The translations under genes and the position numbers were made by a program. Positions 1-11,825 of a DNA stretch of 64,000 nucleotides are shown here, in pieces. The notes below the pieces were generated by a model that saw only the letters and a list, made by a program, of their open reading frames with translations, made no database searches and was not told the origin of the DNA. Source of the DNA: Lycorma delicatula (Eukaryota; Arthropoda; Insecta; Hemiptera; Fulgoridae). The DNA is taken from contig NC_134455.1 of NCBI RefSeq assembly GCF_047948215.1, forward strand, positions 320,966,147-321,030,146. The letters run 5' to 3'. Numbering within the stretch: the first letter of the stretch is position 1; every line of letters starts with the position of its first letter.

Positions 1-255
1 ACGTTTTCATTCTTTTCATAAAATATTACATTTCGCAACGATATTTAGATTCTGTTTAAGTTGCTCACTTGGTAAAAGAAGAAAAAGGGTCAAGATTTCA
101 AAATAGTCATGATTATTTCGTTTTGAAGTAGACTATCAAATCTAGCTAAAATCACTATATGCAAATTCCAATAGCTTAATAAACAAATTTTTCATCATAA
201 ATCCTGAATGTATATTTAATACTGTAAAATAATATATTCTTTCACGTTGTTTCAG

Positions 256-421
256 GAGATATTGCGGTAATTATTTTGCCCATTGGACCATTTGTTATTG
301 CACTTATATTAAATACAGCCATATTTATAGCAACAACCTATAATATGTACCACCACAAAAAACAGAGATCCGCACTGAAAGCAACAGACAGGAATTTTAA
401 TGATACTCTAGAAAAGCAATG
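256..421 (+). CDS. Methuselah-like GPCR, penultimate coding exon (TM5 and following loop)
   Basis: This internal exon follows an acceptor (ttgtttcag at 247-255) and ends at a donor (CAATG then GTAAAT at 422). The two bases 256-257 complete a codon from an upstream exon outside the window. The reading is a hydrophobic helix (ILPIGPFVIALILNTAIFI) followed by a basic, His/Lys-rich cytoplasmic stretch. This matches TM5, with its conserved Pro and Asn, and intracellular loop 3 of secretin/Methuselah-type receptors. The exon ends with TG of a Trp codon; the first base of the exon at 3603 is G, so the frame joins across the intron. These receptors are seven-helix plasma-membrane proteins. In insects the family is linked to stress and lifespan phenotypes, but the ligand cannot be inferred here. 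The ectodomain and TM1-4 must lie upstream of position 1. Family call is from recalled consensus, not a search. Confidence 0.75.
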
Positions 422-1346
422 GTAAATATTTTTGTTTAATAAAATCAATTTATCGAAATCCGAGATAGAGTAAACAAAATGCGTGCAATGTTCACGTGAT
501 AGTACTACGGGTTGCCTACTTCTTAGGACATTATATAAATTTTACCACTAAGTTGTGTATTTACTTAGAATTTAAATTCGTTGTCTTTGTATTTATCACC
601 GATTTCGTTATTCATTTTTATTTTAAGAATTTTTTTTTTTAAGTCTGGAAAATTGAGACTACTATTAATGAAAAAATTGGAATATTATATAAATTCCGTA
701 ACACTTGTTACTTATTTTCTTCTTATATGTCAATTATATTTGACAACTTCAAAACATAACATTTTCTTCTCTTATGAATATTTAAAAAAAAAGAAAAATC
801 TTAAAATGTTCTTAAAAGTGTTATTATTCCTAAATGTGTTGTAGATGTTATTTTTATTTATTAATATAGAAAACGTTTGTCCAGCACGTCAACCGCTTAG
901 AAGAAACATAAACAAGAACTAACAACATCTTATACTAACACTGCAGCTGTTTTGTATTGTATTGATATGGACTTCAACATTTATTAAAAACATTTTTTTG
1001 AATTTTTACAATTTTCAAGTCCCTGCAAATATTTTTCCATCTTACTGATAACGTGGTCTGCATACTTTTTCCATTGACCTATTCTAACGCCATTTATCAG
1101 TTTATTAAAGGGTTTCTTGATTTCGAAATTTTAAATGTTTATTATTTTTCCTGACAAAACCCTTTATTTGTACCCAAAAAAATAATAAAGAAACTGCGTA
1201 ATTTTCGTCTAACAGTTTTTATTAAAATATTCTTATGTTAATAATTGCTGTGTGTTATTTTTATATATACGTGACATTTCGTTATTATTTTTATATTCTT
1301 TTATCACTCCAAATAAAATCTCTATGTTTATTCGAAGGAAACCGAT

Positions 1347-1500
1347 TTCCGTGGCGGAGTAGTAGCTTCTCAGCCTTTCATCTGGAGATCTTGGTTTCGA
1401 ACCCGGTCAACTATGGCATTTTTCACATGCTACAAATTTCCATTCTCATTGGACAAAATGATCAAAGCAGTCGATGGCCATCATCTCAAGAAAAAAAAAC
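1347..1500 (+). mobile_element. tRNA-derived SINE, family A, copy 1
   Basis: The head resembles a tRNA pol III promoter: a box A-like TGGCGGAGTAGTAG near 1352, then CTCAGCCTTTCATCTGGAG, then a box B-like GGTTTCGAACCC near 1392. A unique body follows and ends in a short A-run. The same order of blocks, including CATTTTTCACATGCTACAAA after box B, recurs in reverse at 57310-57475 and in decayed form at 50322-50430. That makes this a dispersed family rather than a tRNA gene. The copies share the head and about 30 bases of body, then diverge. Confidence 0.8.
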
Positions 1501-1615
1501 AGTATAATTAATAATTTTGGCCTAAAGGACATCTGGATGAGATTGTAACTGTCTTTTATAAATCAAATATAAATAATGAAGGTTCAGCTTACCAACAATA
1601 CAAAATGTTAAAACT

Positions 1616-1655
1616 TATCCAAGCGCTTTTGGATCTTCATCCATCCTCAGGGATA
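1616..1655 (-). ncRNA. Hammerhead-ribozyme-like motif in left arm of the palindrome
   Basis: Read on the minus strand, the order is: UAUCC (stem I 5'), CUGAGGA (the CUGANGA core), a GGAU-GAAG-AUCC hairpin (stem II), AAAA (GAAA expected), GCGC (a one-pair helix III with a CG loop), UU, then GGAUA. GGAUA is the exact complement of UAUCC and closes stem I. This is the order of a type I hammerhead with minimal helix III. One core base (G to A in GAAA) is changed, so this copy is probably inactive. Confidence 0.55.
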
Positions 1656-2051
1656 CCCACATGATTAAATATAAAAATATTTTTTTTACAACATACATTT
1701 AAAATAAAATAACCAAAATTTTTTATTCATAACAATTGATCGTCAAGTATAGTTGTTTTAGTACTAACAATCATAAGTAAAAGTATAAACATGTCTGTAA
1801 AAAAGTCTCAATTGTTAAATTGTACTGTAATTGTTATTACACAATTGTTAAATTACGATTGTTATTCAAGATAACAATTGAGATTCTTTTACAGACAAGA
1901 CATGTTTATACTTTTACTTATGACTGTTAGTACTAAAACTGCTATACTTTTAATACATGACGATTAATTGCCATGAATATAAAATTTTGGTTATTTTATT
2001 TTATTTTAAATGTGTGTTGTAAAAAAATACTTTTATATTTAATCATATGGA

Positions 2052-2091
2052 CATCCCTGAGGATGGATGAAGATCCGAAAGTGCTTAGATA
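2052..2091 (+). ncRNA. Hammerhead-ribozyme-like motif in right arm of the palindrome
   Basis: The core blocks are CUGAGGA, hairpin GGAU-GAAG-AUCC, intact GAAA, GUGC, UU. The stem I strands are CAUCC and AGAUA, which pair poorly, whereas the left arm has a perfect stem I. Each arm has therefore kept a different half of a functional arrangement, as expected if the arms drifted independently. Confidence 0.5.
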
Positions 2092-3059
2092 AGTTTTAAC
2101 ATTTTATATTGTTGGTAAGCTGAAGCTTCATTATTTTTATTTTATATACAAAATACCTATGGTGTCATGTTAAGAAAATTTAACATTTTATAAATATTTA
2201 AAACAATTTTCTTTTTTATCCTTCTTAAAGGCTTTACTTTCTTCCGCCCTTTTTTTAGTTAATTTTGTATTGGTAGTTTAGATGAAATTATTGAATACTG
2301 GAAAGAAACATACAAACTGCAATATTACAAGAACACCATAAAAAATTAAATGATAAAACAAAAGCCACAAAATGTCCTTATCATTTTTGATAAGGCAGAT
2401 ATTTTGTAAAATTATTGTGAAATAAATTAACTGGATCATTATAATTATAGATCAGAAAAACTGGCTGTAGCTCAGCATTGCCTGGAAACTTGGTCACAAA
2501 CTTAGTTTATTAGAAACAATAGTTTTAAAAAATGTACATAATAAACAAAAATTAGGTAGCAGGGAAAATTACTTTATCAATAGTAGAGCAGAAACTTCAT
2601 TGTTAAACAACAATATGGGAGCAGTAATCAATAACCTATTTGAGGTTTAAATTTCTCAAAAATCAATTTGTGAAAGTTTTCGATCGTAAGAACATTAAAT
2701 TTTTATCCCTACCCTTAACACTTTGTTCATGAATAGGAACGAATATCTTTATCACTAGTTAAAGTTTCATGATGTCTGTCTTCCTGAAGATAAGTTTTAT
2801 TTACCCAACTTTAAAAGAGAAATTTACTAAATCATAGTGGGCAATCTGTATTGGAGGTTAAAATGGATTATGACCTTTTATTGGGATAGTAGTTATTTAT
2901 AGTTATTCTATAGTCCCAGCTAAGAATATTTGTTTTACATGTTTTCATAAGTGCTTTTTATTTAACAATTAATACTATTATTATTTTGTTTTTGTTTTTT
3001 TTTTAAAAAAAAACCTTATTTTTCAATTTATTTCAAAAACTGTTTAATATTGCTCTTTT

Positions 3060-3498
3060 TTGTATTAAGCTGTTAAGTTTTAATATTAAAATATTTACTC
3101 TACCCAGAAACATCCGTGGTATCTTGTACAATGATAATGAAATTTTGGAGCGGATGTTTCTGTTTTGGACTAGGTTACTGCAAAAAATTTAATATTGTCT
3201 TATATATTTTTTACGCTAGAAGAGTTTATGATAATTGTTTCCCTTGCTTTCAATTTTGATTTTTTTGGTTCTATGTCTTTAATTTTATTATCCGAGTAGG
3301 GAGTCTTTTGCACTCCCTACTAGTTTTGAGTTTTATTTCACTTTTTTAACTTAATTTTAAATTTTTTATTACATAATTTATGTTAGTTTTAAGCCTTATT
3401 TAGTTTTATCATTTTAGTTTTATTTATTTATTGTACCTTTTTATTAAAAAACTTCCGGGTGATGATAACGCACAGGTGTTTTTTGCCCCCCAAAAAAA
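3060..3498 (+). mobile_element. 5'-truncated 3' end of an I-like LINE (LINE A family)
   Basis: Codons from 3100 read LPRNIRGILYND and later LLQKI-stop. This matches the C-terminus of LINE A ORF2 at 28572 (LPRNIRGILCND ... LIQKI-stop). The 3' UTR follows, with the same hairpin and the same end block (TTCCGGGTGATGATAACG) that ends LINE A on the minus strand. It is a typical 5'-truncated insertion of about 0.4 kb in the receptor intron. Amino-acid differences indicate a different subfamily from the 28-34 kb copy. Confidence 0.8.
3296..3320 (+). other. Conserved LINE 3' UTR hairpin (copy in truncated LINE)
   Basis: A perfect 9-bp stem, GTAGGGAGT against ACTCCCTAC, encloses the loop CTTTTGC and is preceded by TTATCCGA. 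Equivalent hairpins with different stems but the same loop lie at 28221-28243 and 28513-28535 on the other strand. A role as the reverse-transcriptase recognition site is inference. Confidence 0.6.
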
Positions 3499-3602
3499 AG
3501 TTTTAATATTCTTATAATTATTCAATCTATTCTTTTCTCTTTTTACTGTTAACTGTAAAAAAAAAAAAAAACAGTCAAATCTAATGCTTTTCCTTTTTTC
3601 AG

Positions 3603-3834
3603 GTTGTATTTACATGTGAAGTTTTTCTTTCTAATGGGTTTATCTAGAAATATTTATCTACTTATATGGTATGTTAATATGCCAAAATGGCTAACCACTG
3701 TCTTATATTCAATTGTCAGATCTGATGGTATAGCAATATTTATCATATTTATTTGCAAAATTCACGTAATGAAAAAAGTTTTTAATAAAATATTTCCATT
3801 TATAAACATTGGTCAGAGCAAGCATAATTTATAA
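3603..3834 (+). CDS. Methuselah-like GPCR, last coding exon (TM6-TM7 and C-tail)
   Basis: The acceptor is at 3601-3602. The first base completes the Trp codon begun at 420-421, and the frame is open for 76 codons to TAA at 3832-3834. Two hydrophobic segments are visible: FFFLMGLSRNIYLLIWYV (TM6) and, after a short loop, DGIAIFIIFICKIHVMKKVF (TM7 with the start of the C-tail). The G-x-x-IFIIFICK pattern is the typical TM7 end of Methuselah-like receptors. Canonical members usually have Trp after MGL (here MGLSRN) and Gln before GI (here DG), so this copy is divergent. The short C-tail ends shortly after TM7. No ATG start applies, since this is an internal splice product. A poly(A) signal candidate (AATAAA) lies near 4373. 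Confidence 0.8.
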
Positions 3835-6800
3835 AATCTTATTCTGCAGTGAAAATGATATACATTTTTACTTGTAATAGTTCTTATATCCCATTATGAC
3901 TGTGATTCTTGTAAAGATTATTTTTAAAGCAAAAATTATTTGTGCATGGTACCTTTGCAGATTTTAACTTTTGAACTGTTACAAAGGTCTACTTTTGTAA
4001 GTCTCGTATCATCTCTCTAATGCTGTAAAGTCACTGAATATATCAGAGACTTTTTTTAGAAATCTGATAAAAACTATGGAGAGTCGCTAATCTGATTATG
4101 ATAGTTTTTCTTATGTATTTTGTGACATAATTAATGTAATAATTTTTAAGGATGAAAGATTGTTAACTCGATGACAAAAAGTACATTTTCATCTTGAAGA
4201 AAAATGCAAACAATAGAAATCTTCCATACTTCCAAACTACCACTTTATAATAATTTTTTATTGGCTAGCTATTGGAAATGCTTAAATTAATAATGATTTG
4301 CAAAACTAATATTTTTTTTCAATTTCTCTTACAATCATATTTATAAATGGTTATTTACTAGAATTTTTAATACAATAAAATACAAATTTATTTCTTGAAT
4401 GGTGTGGTAAAACTTTTAAATTATTAAATCTTAAACGACCCTAGAAGTCTTTCTTCTATAAGATCTCTAGAGCTAATTAGCAGCTCCTCATTCAGTATAC
4501 TTATCTGTAGTATTATTTGTTGTTAACAATTACCATCATAAAAAGATTAGAAAAGTATGCTATTGTAGTAAGCAATTAAATTATATATACCAGATTATGT
4601 TTATTCTTTTAATAAGTAGTTTAAAATATAATAAGATGTTATTACATCAAGCCATTCATTGGAATTTAATGGTTCTTTATTCATCAAATTAAATATTTAC
4701 AATAATTGTTTCACGCTTATTTTTCTTAAGTTTACTGCTTATTAGAGTAAATTTTATTTTAAAATTACAAAAATACTCCAGACGACATAACTTTATTTGA
4801 AAGATGATAAAATTTAGTTTATATAATAAAATAAAATGAAATTTGTGCATAAAACAACATTAAAGTTCATATATATATTTTTTCTTTTTTTTTTTTTTAA
4901 ATGTACTCTTCTTACTGTGAACAAAATGAATTTGCTTCTTTGATCATTACATATGCTCTTACTATCAGTGAACTTCATTCACCAAACCCTCTTTTAAAAA
5001 TAAAACTTGCTTGCAGGTTTTATTGGTTTCTTTGTTCTTCAAAGTCAAAGTCTGTTTGAGTTCTTTGTGAGATTCTTGATTGTAACTTAACCCAATGGAT
5101 TTTGGGGTCTTTTTTACCTCTTACTGCCCTTCTGTACAGTTGCTATCTGCTAAAAAATGGTTAAATTTGAAGGAAATGAAAATAGTGGCTGGTGTACCTA
5201 TTTCATTCATAATTTTCAATACAGAAATGTTTTTATTTGAACACTCCACTTAATATAGTTATCACACTGACTGAAGAGATTATATTATTAAAATCAGTAG
5301 GTTAACAAAGCCAACAAGCTTTGTGTTGTTTTGAATTGTACAGACAAGATGAATCTTCTTCAAGTACACTTGAATAGAAAGATTTATGTCATGATATATG
5401 ATGTTTGTCTTATGACTTAAGTTACTGTTTCATGATTATCAACTAATTAGCAGTTAAAAATACACATAAGCACATAAATATAATGAGTAATCACATAAAA
5501 TGACAAAAAAACATGTTATAAATCATGCATCAAATAATATCAACAATTTTCCAAATTTACATTTTGGAATTTGTCAAAAACATTGAGTGATTGAAAATTC
5601 TGACTTCGGATTCTTTTCAGCATTAAAAAAACAGGTTGGTTTCATGTTAAGAATCACATGTTAAGAAATGAAGATTTTATATATCATTCTTATTTATTAT
5701 TCTTAATTTTTTTACAATTATTTTTAATTTAAAAAGCCCCATCATATAACCACAATCACATTTTTCACAAGTATGCAATGAAATGAAATTGATAAAATTT
5801 ATGAACAGAAAACAATCTATTTATTTGTATTATCTGAATAACTAAAAGGAAAGAAAAATTGAAAATAGGACTTTTGTTTATAAAATAACTAAAACGTTGT
5901 TCACTTCTTAGCAGAAAACAACATATTACCCACAAAATAATATTACCAAAATAAATTAATGAATGTTGAAAAATAAAAACTCTGTCAACTGCTAGAGTAA
6001 TAGAATAATTGTTAAAAATAAATAAATAATTAATTCATATTATAGAATAAGGGAATTACAAAAATATTTGACAGCAGAAATATGTTTAATAACAAAATGT
6101 GAAGCAAAATAATGTATATTAAAAGAACATACAACATTTGCATTATAAATAAAATGTATTTTTTATAAATATATAAAATCATTACTATTTTAAAAATAAG
6201 TTTTATAAAAATGGGCTGTTTTTAACAGTTAAAAAAAGAAAAAGTAGTCAAGATGAAGAAGTAGTCAATAATGCAGTGAATGAATAATAAATGTATGTTG
6301 GCATACATTATAAAATAATTTAGTGGAAATATATAGTAAATGGAATAAAAGACTTCAATAATCAATTCAAGTCATTTTTTACTAACTTTTAAGAAAATAA
6401 AATAATAATTGGGTTATTTGTCTTTGGGAAATGTAACTTAAAATTAATTTAATTGATTGATTCTGTATCTAACAGCTAACAGCAGGGGATGATGATTTTT
6501 ATGAAATAAATATTCTACCTAAGATTACTTTTAGATCAAAAAAAGATTTAAAAGAAGATCTCTTCATTATTTATTTTGAAAAAGTGAAATGTGCATAAGA
6601 TATTTTACACAAGAAATTAGTTAATGAAAATGCAGGTTAGACCTTCTGTATTGTAATAATTCAAAACATTTTTTTTTAATTCAGTGAAGTCTTTTGGTAA
6701 TTTTTCCAAGCAAAGTTATGCAGCAGAGTTAAAATCAGACTCAAGTTACATTTGCAAGCTTCATATTTAATTTTAATGATGCAAATTTCTGATTCTTGTG

Positions 6801-9252
6801 TGCCTTAATATAAAAACTCTTTTCAAAGATTTTCTCCAAGTATCTAATATAAACAAATGATAAGTGTTTTTCCAATTCTTAAATAAAAATAATAATCTCA
6901 AACATAAATCAAACCCTCTTAATATTTATACACAAGTTATATTATTTGTCTTCTCTAATTTATAATGATTCTGTCAGTTATTAACCTCATTACTTTACTT
7001 GTCTGTAAGAACAATAATTGTAAATGCTGTCCATCATATACGTAATTCCTGAGGACATGTTAATTAATCTGAATACTTTTCAAAGAAATGAATTCCTTAG
7101 TTCTTCCCAAATTTATTCACTACTTTCATTCTAAACATGCTATAATTCATGAATGGACTAGTTATGTATTCGCTTATCAAATTTTTTTCAATCAATGATG
7201 ATTATTTAGCATTAATACTGTTACACTTTAGCATTATCCACTCCTTCAACCATCTGTATATATCTCCTATTCAGTTTTTTTAAAGAAATGTTATGGTGTC
7301 AGATACAGCCTTTAAAAAGAAATATTTTTTTTTATCAGTATAAATGAAAATTTATGACTGCTATAACCATTAACATTTCCTACCAGGAACATTAATTATT
7401 GAACCCTTTTTCATGCACTTTCTTCACTTGTGCTATAGTATTTTCATTTTTTCTGTCCTGTACTGTTGAATTGTTGTGAGTAGGTAAATTATCCCAGACT
7501 ATATTATAGGCATTGCATTACATTATCAGTACGGCAATTGCGTTATGAATAATGTAATTATTACATTATTATTAGATTGCATTGCCTATTGTCAGGACTA
7601 TCACTTACTTCACTCTATATTATATTCTTTATATCTGGATTTACTTTGCCTTCTTAATAGTTTAGAATAATTAATTTTAATACTTTTAACCAATAACAAT
7701 ATGTGTTACTTAGCATAATTAAACGACAAATCTTTTAAAATAATATGAATTTAATAACTTGCTTTCTAAATTTATTTAATGTGCTTCTGAAAGATATTTG
7801 TTTGGTTCTTTCTTATAATTGGTGGTAATTTCCATATAATTTTCTGTGTAGGTGACAATGATATGGTGGTTAAGGTATTACATTGCTAAAAAACATGCAA
7901 ACATACCACAAATGTCATAATCAGCATACTTTGTGAAGAGTATGAAACAAACACACAAAGTTACTGACCCAGCAGTATATTAAATAAACAAAAATTACAC
8001 CAATCAAATATATTCTTATGTATTTCATTTATATTTTATCTACAAAATTGTAATAACTATAGGATCAATATAATATATATATATATAGTAGATTTTTTAT
8101 AAATTATTTGCCAAATATAGTAACAAAATTATAAATATATAATTACATCATAATTAACCTTTTTGATTGACTAACTAAAGTTTTGTATTTATTTATTTTA
8201 TAGATTGTAACTTATTCAATAAAATGTTTTTCAAACTGTTCTCTGATTAAATCAAAATAGTCTAATTAATCAATAAAAATATTTTAGTAACTTTCCCTAT
8301 TTTAATCCCTTACGTAGGCCTATCTTTATTAAAGAATCAAAAGTAACTTTTCTTACAATTTTAAAAAATGTTTAGAAAATGTTCCTCAAACATACCAACT
8401 GCCTTCTTTCAACTTTTTAATCATACGTTGTTCAATCTCCATTACATTCATTGTCCAAACTTTTGGATACTACACGTTAAAAATAGTTTTACAATACTAC
8501 AATACTTTAATAAGAGCTAAACCTTTCTTATGAGAGAATAACAATGGAAATCTTATGGTAAAAAAATAGTAAACTGAAAGATTTGTTAGTTAAGTTTGAA
8601 AGAGGGTCATAATAAGACTTCAAATGGGGTTATTACTATCAAGTAATACCGAAATTTACATTCATAATCTTAAAGAAAACATAAAACACAAATATAAAAA
8701 ATAAAATAGATGCAGAAATATTACTGATTAGATATTTTAAAGATATATCAAAATTATTTATTAATAAATAACCATAGACAGTCTTCTAAATTAAGTAAAC
8801 AATATAAATGAGATACAAAAGTTCCCCACTGAAAAATAAATGATTTAATGAAATTCTTGAATCTAGCAATAATTAAAATTTATGAAAGTACCAAACGCAA
8901 TACTCATTGGAGACCAACATAAATATCGCTATTCCAAATCATTCAAACTACACAACTGTGGACTACACTGAAAACTGTGGACAATATAAATAACACTTAT
9001 AATAAAAAAAATGAATAACGACATAATCCCCATTCAAGAAGGAAAAAAAAAGAAGTCTAAGATGAAAGTAAATAATATGTTCAATATTTCATTTTGCTTT
9101 TAGTTTTTATAATCAAAAATTAATCATTTTTATGGATCATGAACTTAAATTTTGGTAGCAAATTAACTAAAAATCACCTGTTATTATCGAAAAATAAAGT
9201 TATTACTACTAAGTAATTTTATAATTGTTATAATTAACTGTGTAATTATGAA

Positions 9253-9289
9253 TAGAGAGAGAGAGAGAGAGAGATAGAGTGAGAGAGAA
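9253..9289. repeat. (GA)n microsatellite
   Basis: A run of GA dinucleotides with two interruptions (gatagagtgaga). Confidence 0.9.
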
Positions 9290-10097
9290 ACTTATAGCAA
9301 CCTTTTTCTAATTTTGAATCATGTGGTACAGAATTCTTAAGCTCTCATAAAGACGAGAAACATAGTATAAACGACTAACTTTGAGTGTACTAATAAAAAT
9401 TAATCAATGGTTAAACTAAAATAAAAAGTAATAAAAAAAGAATAAATTGAAATCAAATTAATTATTTACTTAAAAAAAAAGATTAAAATAATTTTTAAAG
9501 CTAAACTTGAAAATATGTGAATTATGTAATCATAGCAAATTGAAGCTATGTGCATTTAATCAACTGTTTTTACAAATAAACTTTTTTTCGTTTGAATTAA
9601 AGTAAACTTTGTTGTTGTGGGAACTGCATGTTAAAGTCGTTTGCAGGTAAAACTTTCTCAGGAGGTAACTTCAATGTTGTATTGATTTCCTTTAATATTT
9701 TTCATTATAATTTCCAGTTTTGTTAAGCATTTTTTACTTAAATAACCAGTATTAGTAGGAAACTTCATTTTGAAATAAGTTAACGTTGTCTTTACATTTT
9801 TTACTCTAATTTTTTTTATCTCTGATATGTTTTTAATATTTCTTTAACTGGTATTATTGTTATAAAACATGCAGTCAGTGCCAAAGAAACTTACCATTTT
9901 AATGATGGCAGGCTTTGGTGAGAGTAAGATTATTCAGTGATTGAAATTTTTAGATTTATTACAAAAGTTTGTTGAAAATTTGTGTTTTCAATTTGAAAAA
10001 AGGGAAAGTACATGATATTAGTCATAGTTCAGACCTTAGTATATTGTTAGGTAACAAGGTATAAAATTTTCAAAGTAAATTTAAGGTAAAGGCACCA

Positions 10098-10598
10098 GTA
10101 GTTGACCGTTTAAGAGAGCCTTTAGACAGTTGTAGTGTGTGTGTACACCTTAAATTATCTTAAAACAACGAAATAAATGATTAAAACAACCAAGTACTAC
10201 TTTTAAATTAAGGAATAAGTACTATTTTTCCAAAAAATAAACCTGTAAGATAAATAAACTAACAATTAGTCCACTCGATAATGAACTAGTAGTTAACCAT
10301 CAACAAAAATGAAAAAATTAGTAGTTGACCTTGTGTTGTACCAGTAGTTGACCAGATGGAAGAAAAACAACAAAATAGATAAATTTATTTTAAAGGTAAA
10401 ATGGGTAAAATCGGAAATTTGTCTCTCCACCATTTTGAAGTGACATTGTTGGGAACTATTGTTTACAATAATTTTCTAATCCTTATGAAAGTGTTTAATA
10501 TGCTATTCCGTATGATTGGTATCAATATTTAAACATTTTGGGTTGTAATCCCACGAGGTTAAAATTTCATAAGTACCAAAAGATAGAGCAGTTGACCC
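10098..10598. repeat. Five scattered copies of an AGTAGTTGACC-like motif
   Basis: GTAGTTGACC or a one-base variant occurs near 10098, 10288 (GTAGTTAACC), 10320, 10343 and 10588 (GCAGTTGACC). Spacing is irregular (about 190, 32, 23 and 245). The surrounding sequence is not tandemly repeated and no open frame links the copies. It may be a remnant of a repetitive coding or terminal region; function unknown. Confidence 0.35.
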
Positions 10599-11825
10599 AT
10601 TAATTCTCTACTGAAAAAAAAGTTCAAGTCTCCATCTGAAACGGTTTCAAATTTAGAAAAGGGTTGCAATATTTTTTATACTCTTTATGATACACAAGAT
10701 ATACATATATAATTATATGTACACATATATACGTACATATACACGAGTATATAAATATTTGTTCTAATTGCTAAACCGTATTCCAAATAAGTTTACTAAC
10801 CGTCTGAAAACTGGTACCATTTACAACACGCCACCAAAACAGGTAACCTTAACCTCCTGAATACCAACAAAAGACATGTTTATGCATTTAAAAAACCGGA
10901 AGCACACATACAAATTTAGAAAGTGATTTTTATATTTATACTTATTGCTTTTTAATTTATAATTCTCTCATTTTATGACGGGTACTAAATTTTTTGTTAA
11001 TAGTTCTCAGAGTTAAAAACAAAAGAAGAATCCATACAGTAGTAAACGTGAAAACATGTGAAGTAGCAGATCCTGAGAAAATATTTATTTGTTCTTTAAG
11101 GTATTCAATAAAGCGTAATATGAATACACGGCATTCATTGACTGTAACATGAAAAATAAAAATTTTATATAATTAAAATTATAGAAAATACTAAATACGA
11201 CAATTAATATATAAACATAATTAATAAGACTTATTATGTCATACTAGTCTGGAAACCTAAACATTGTACTTGAACGTAGACTGCAATAATTTCTCAATTA
11301 GCCATAGTAAAAAAAAAGGGGGATTTTTAACAAAACAAAGCTTGTTTTTTCTACATTAGTACAGCTTATTATTATTGATAGCTTATTCAAACAACAAACG
11401 CGACGTTATATTCTCAAGGAAAACAAGAAAGACACGATTTTTGCACATTTTATGCATACAGCGTATAAAGAGAAAAAAATCATTTTTCGAATGTGCAGTT
11501 AAAATATGGACCCCCTATTTTGACTTTTATCAAATTTTAGGTCATTTCATCCAATATTTTGACAGTTGCGGGTAACTAAAAACAATCATTCTCTAACCTG
11601 TTGCAGTATCAAAATTTGTTTTGTACTTACATTTAATAAACAGTTTTACAAAAGAAATTTAAAAAGTAAATCTTCATAAATTTTGACTGGGTGTTAAAAA
11701 TAATGGCTGAAATTAATTAAAAACCAAATTCGCTTCAAAACTTCCTTCAGTGGCTTATTTCACTGTCAAAGCATGACTTCACCGGATTAAAATTGCAATC
11801 AACGTCCAATGATAAATAATAGTAC

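Larger units (their letters stand above)
1571..2136. mobile_element. Long palindromic (inverted-repeat) element, probably derived from Penelope-like terminal repeats
   Basis: Two arms of about 250-265 bp (1571-1817 and 1872-2136) are near-perfect reverse complements around a roughly 55-bp AT-rich spacer. Examples are ACTTATCCAAGCGC on the left against AGTGCTTAGATAAG on the right, and CAGCTTACCAACAATAC against its complement at the far end. Each arm contains, in outward-facing orientation, a hammerhead-ribozyme-like core (separate entries). Such cores are known from Penelope-like element terminal repeats. There is no open reading frame. The simplest reading is two terminal-repeat units in inverted orientation with the coding part lost. 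A MITE of another class is the alternative; no target-site duplication was identified. Confidence 0.7.
422..3602 (+). other. GT-AG intron of the Methuselah-like receptor gene
   Basis: The intron starts GTAAAT and ends in a pyrimidine tract with cttttttcAG. It joins a TG/G split Trp codon and keeps the frame open on both sides. It carries a tRNA-derived SINE (about 1347-1500), a long palindrome (1571-2136) and a LINE 3' tail (about 3060-3498). Several short AT-rich open frames inside it (for example 581-844) show no protein-like composition. Confidence 0.7.
3835..11825. other. AT-rich intergenic DNA, no gene recognised
   Basis: The start is presumably the 3' UTR of the receptor gene. The rest is AT-rich with dense stops in all frames. 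No element or exon was recognised apart from a GA microsatellite at 9253-9289, a recurring short motif at 10098-10598 and an unassigned 66-codon frame at 11375-11575. A weak inverted repeat near 7510-7590 (AGGCATTGC ... GCATTGCCT) is too short to classify. Confidence 0.6.

Noticed and set aside
581..844. 87-codon open frame
   Set aside because: Leu/Ile/Phe/Lys-rich product expected by chance in AT-rich DNA; lies inside the receptor intron.
7510..7590. Inverted AGGCATTGC ... GCATTGCCT considered as a MITE
   Set aside because: Arms only about 9-17 bases with poor extension in AT-rich sequence.
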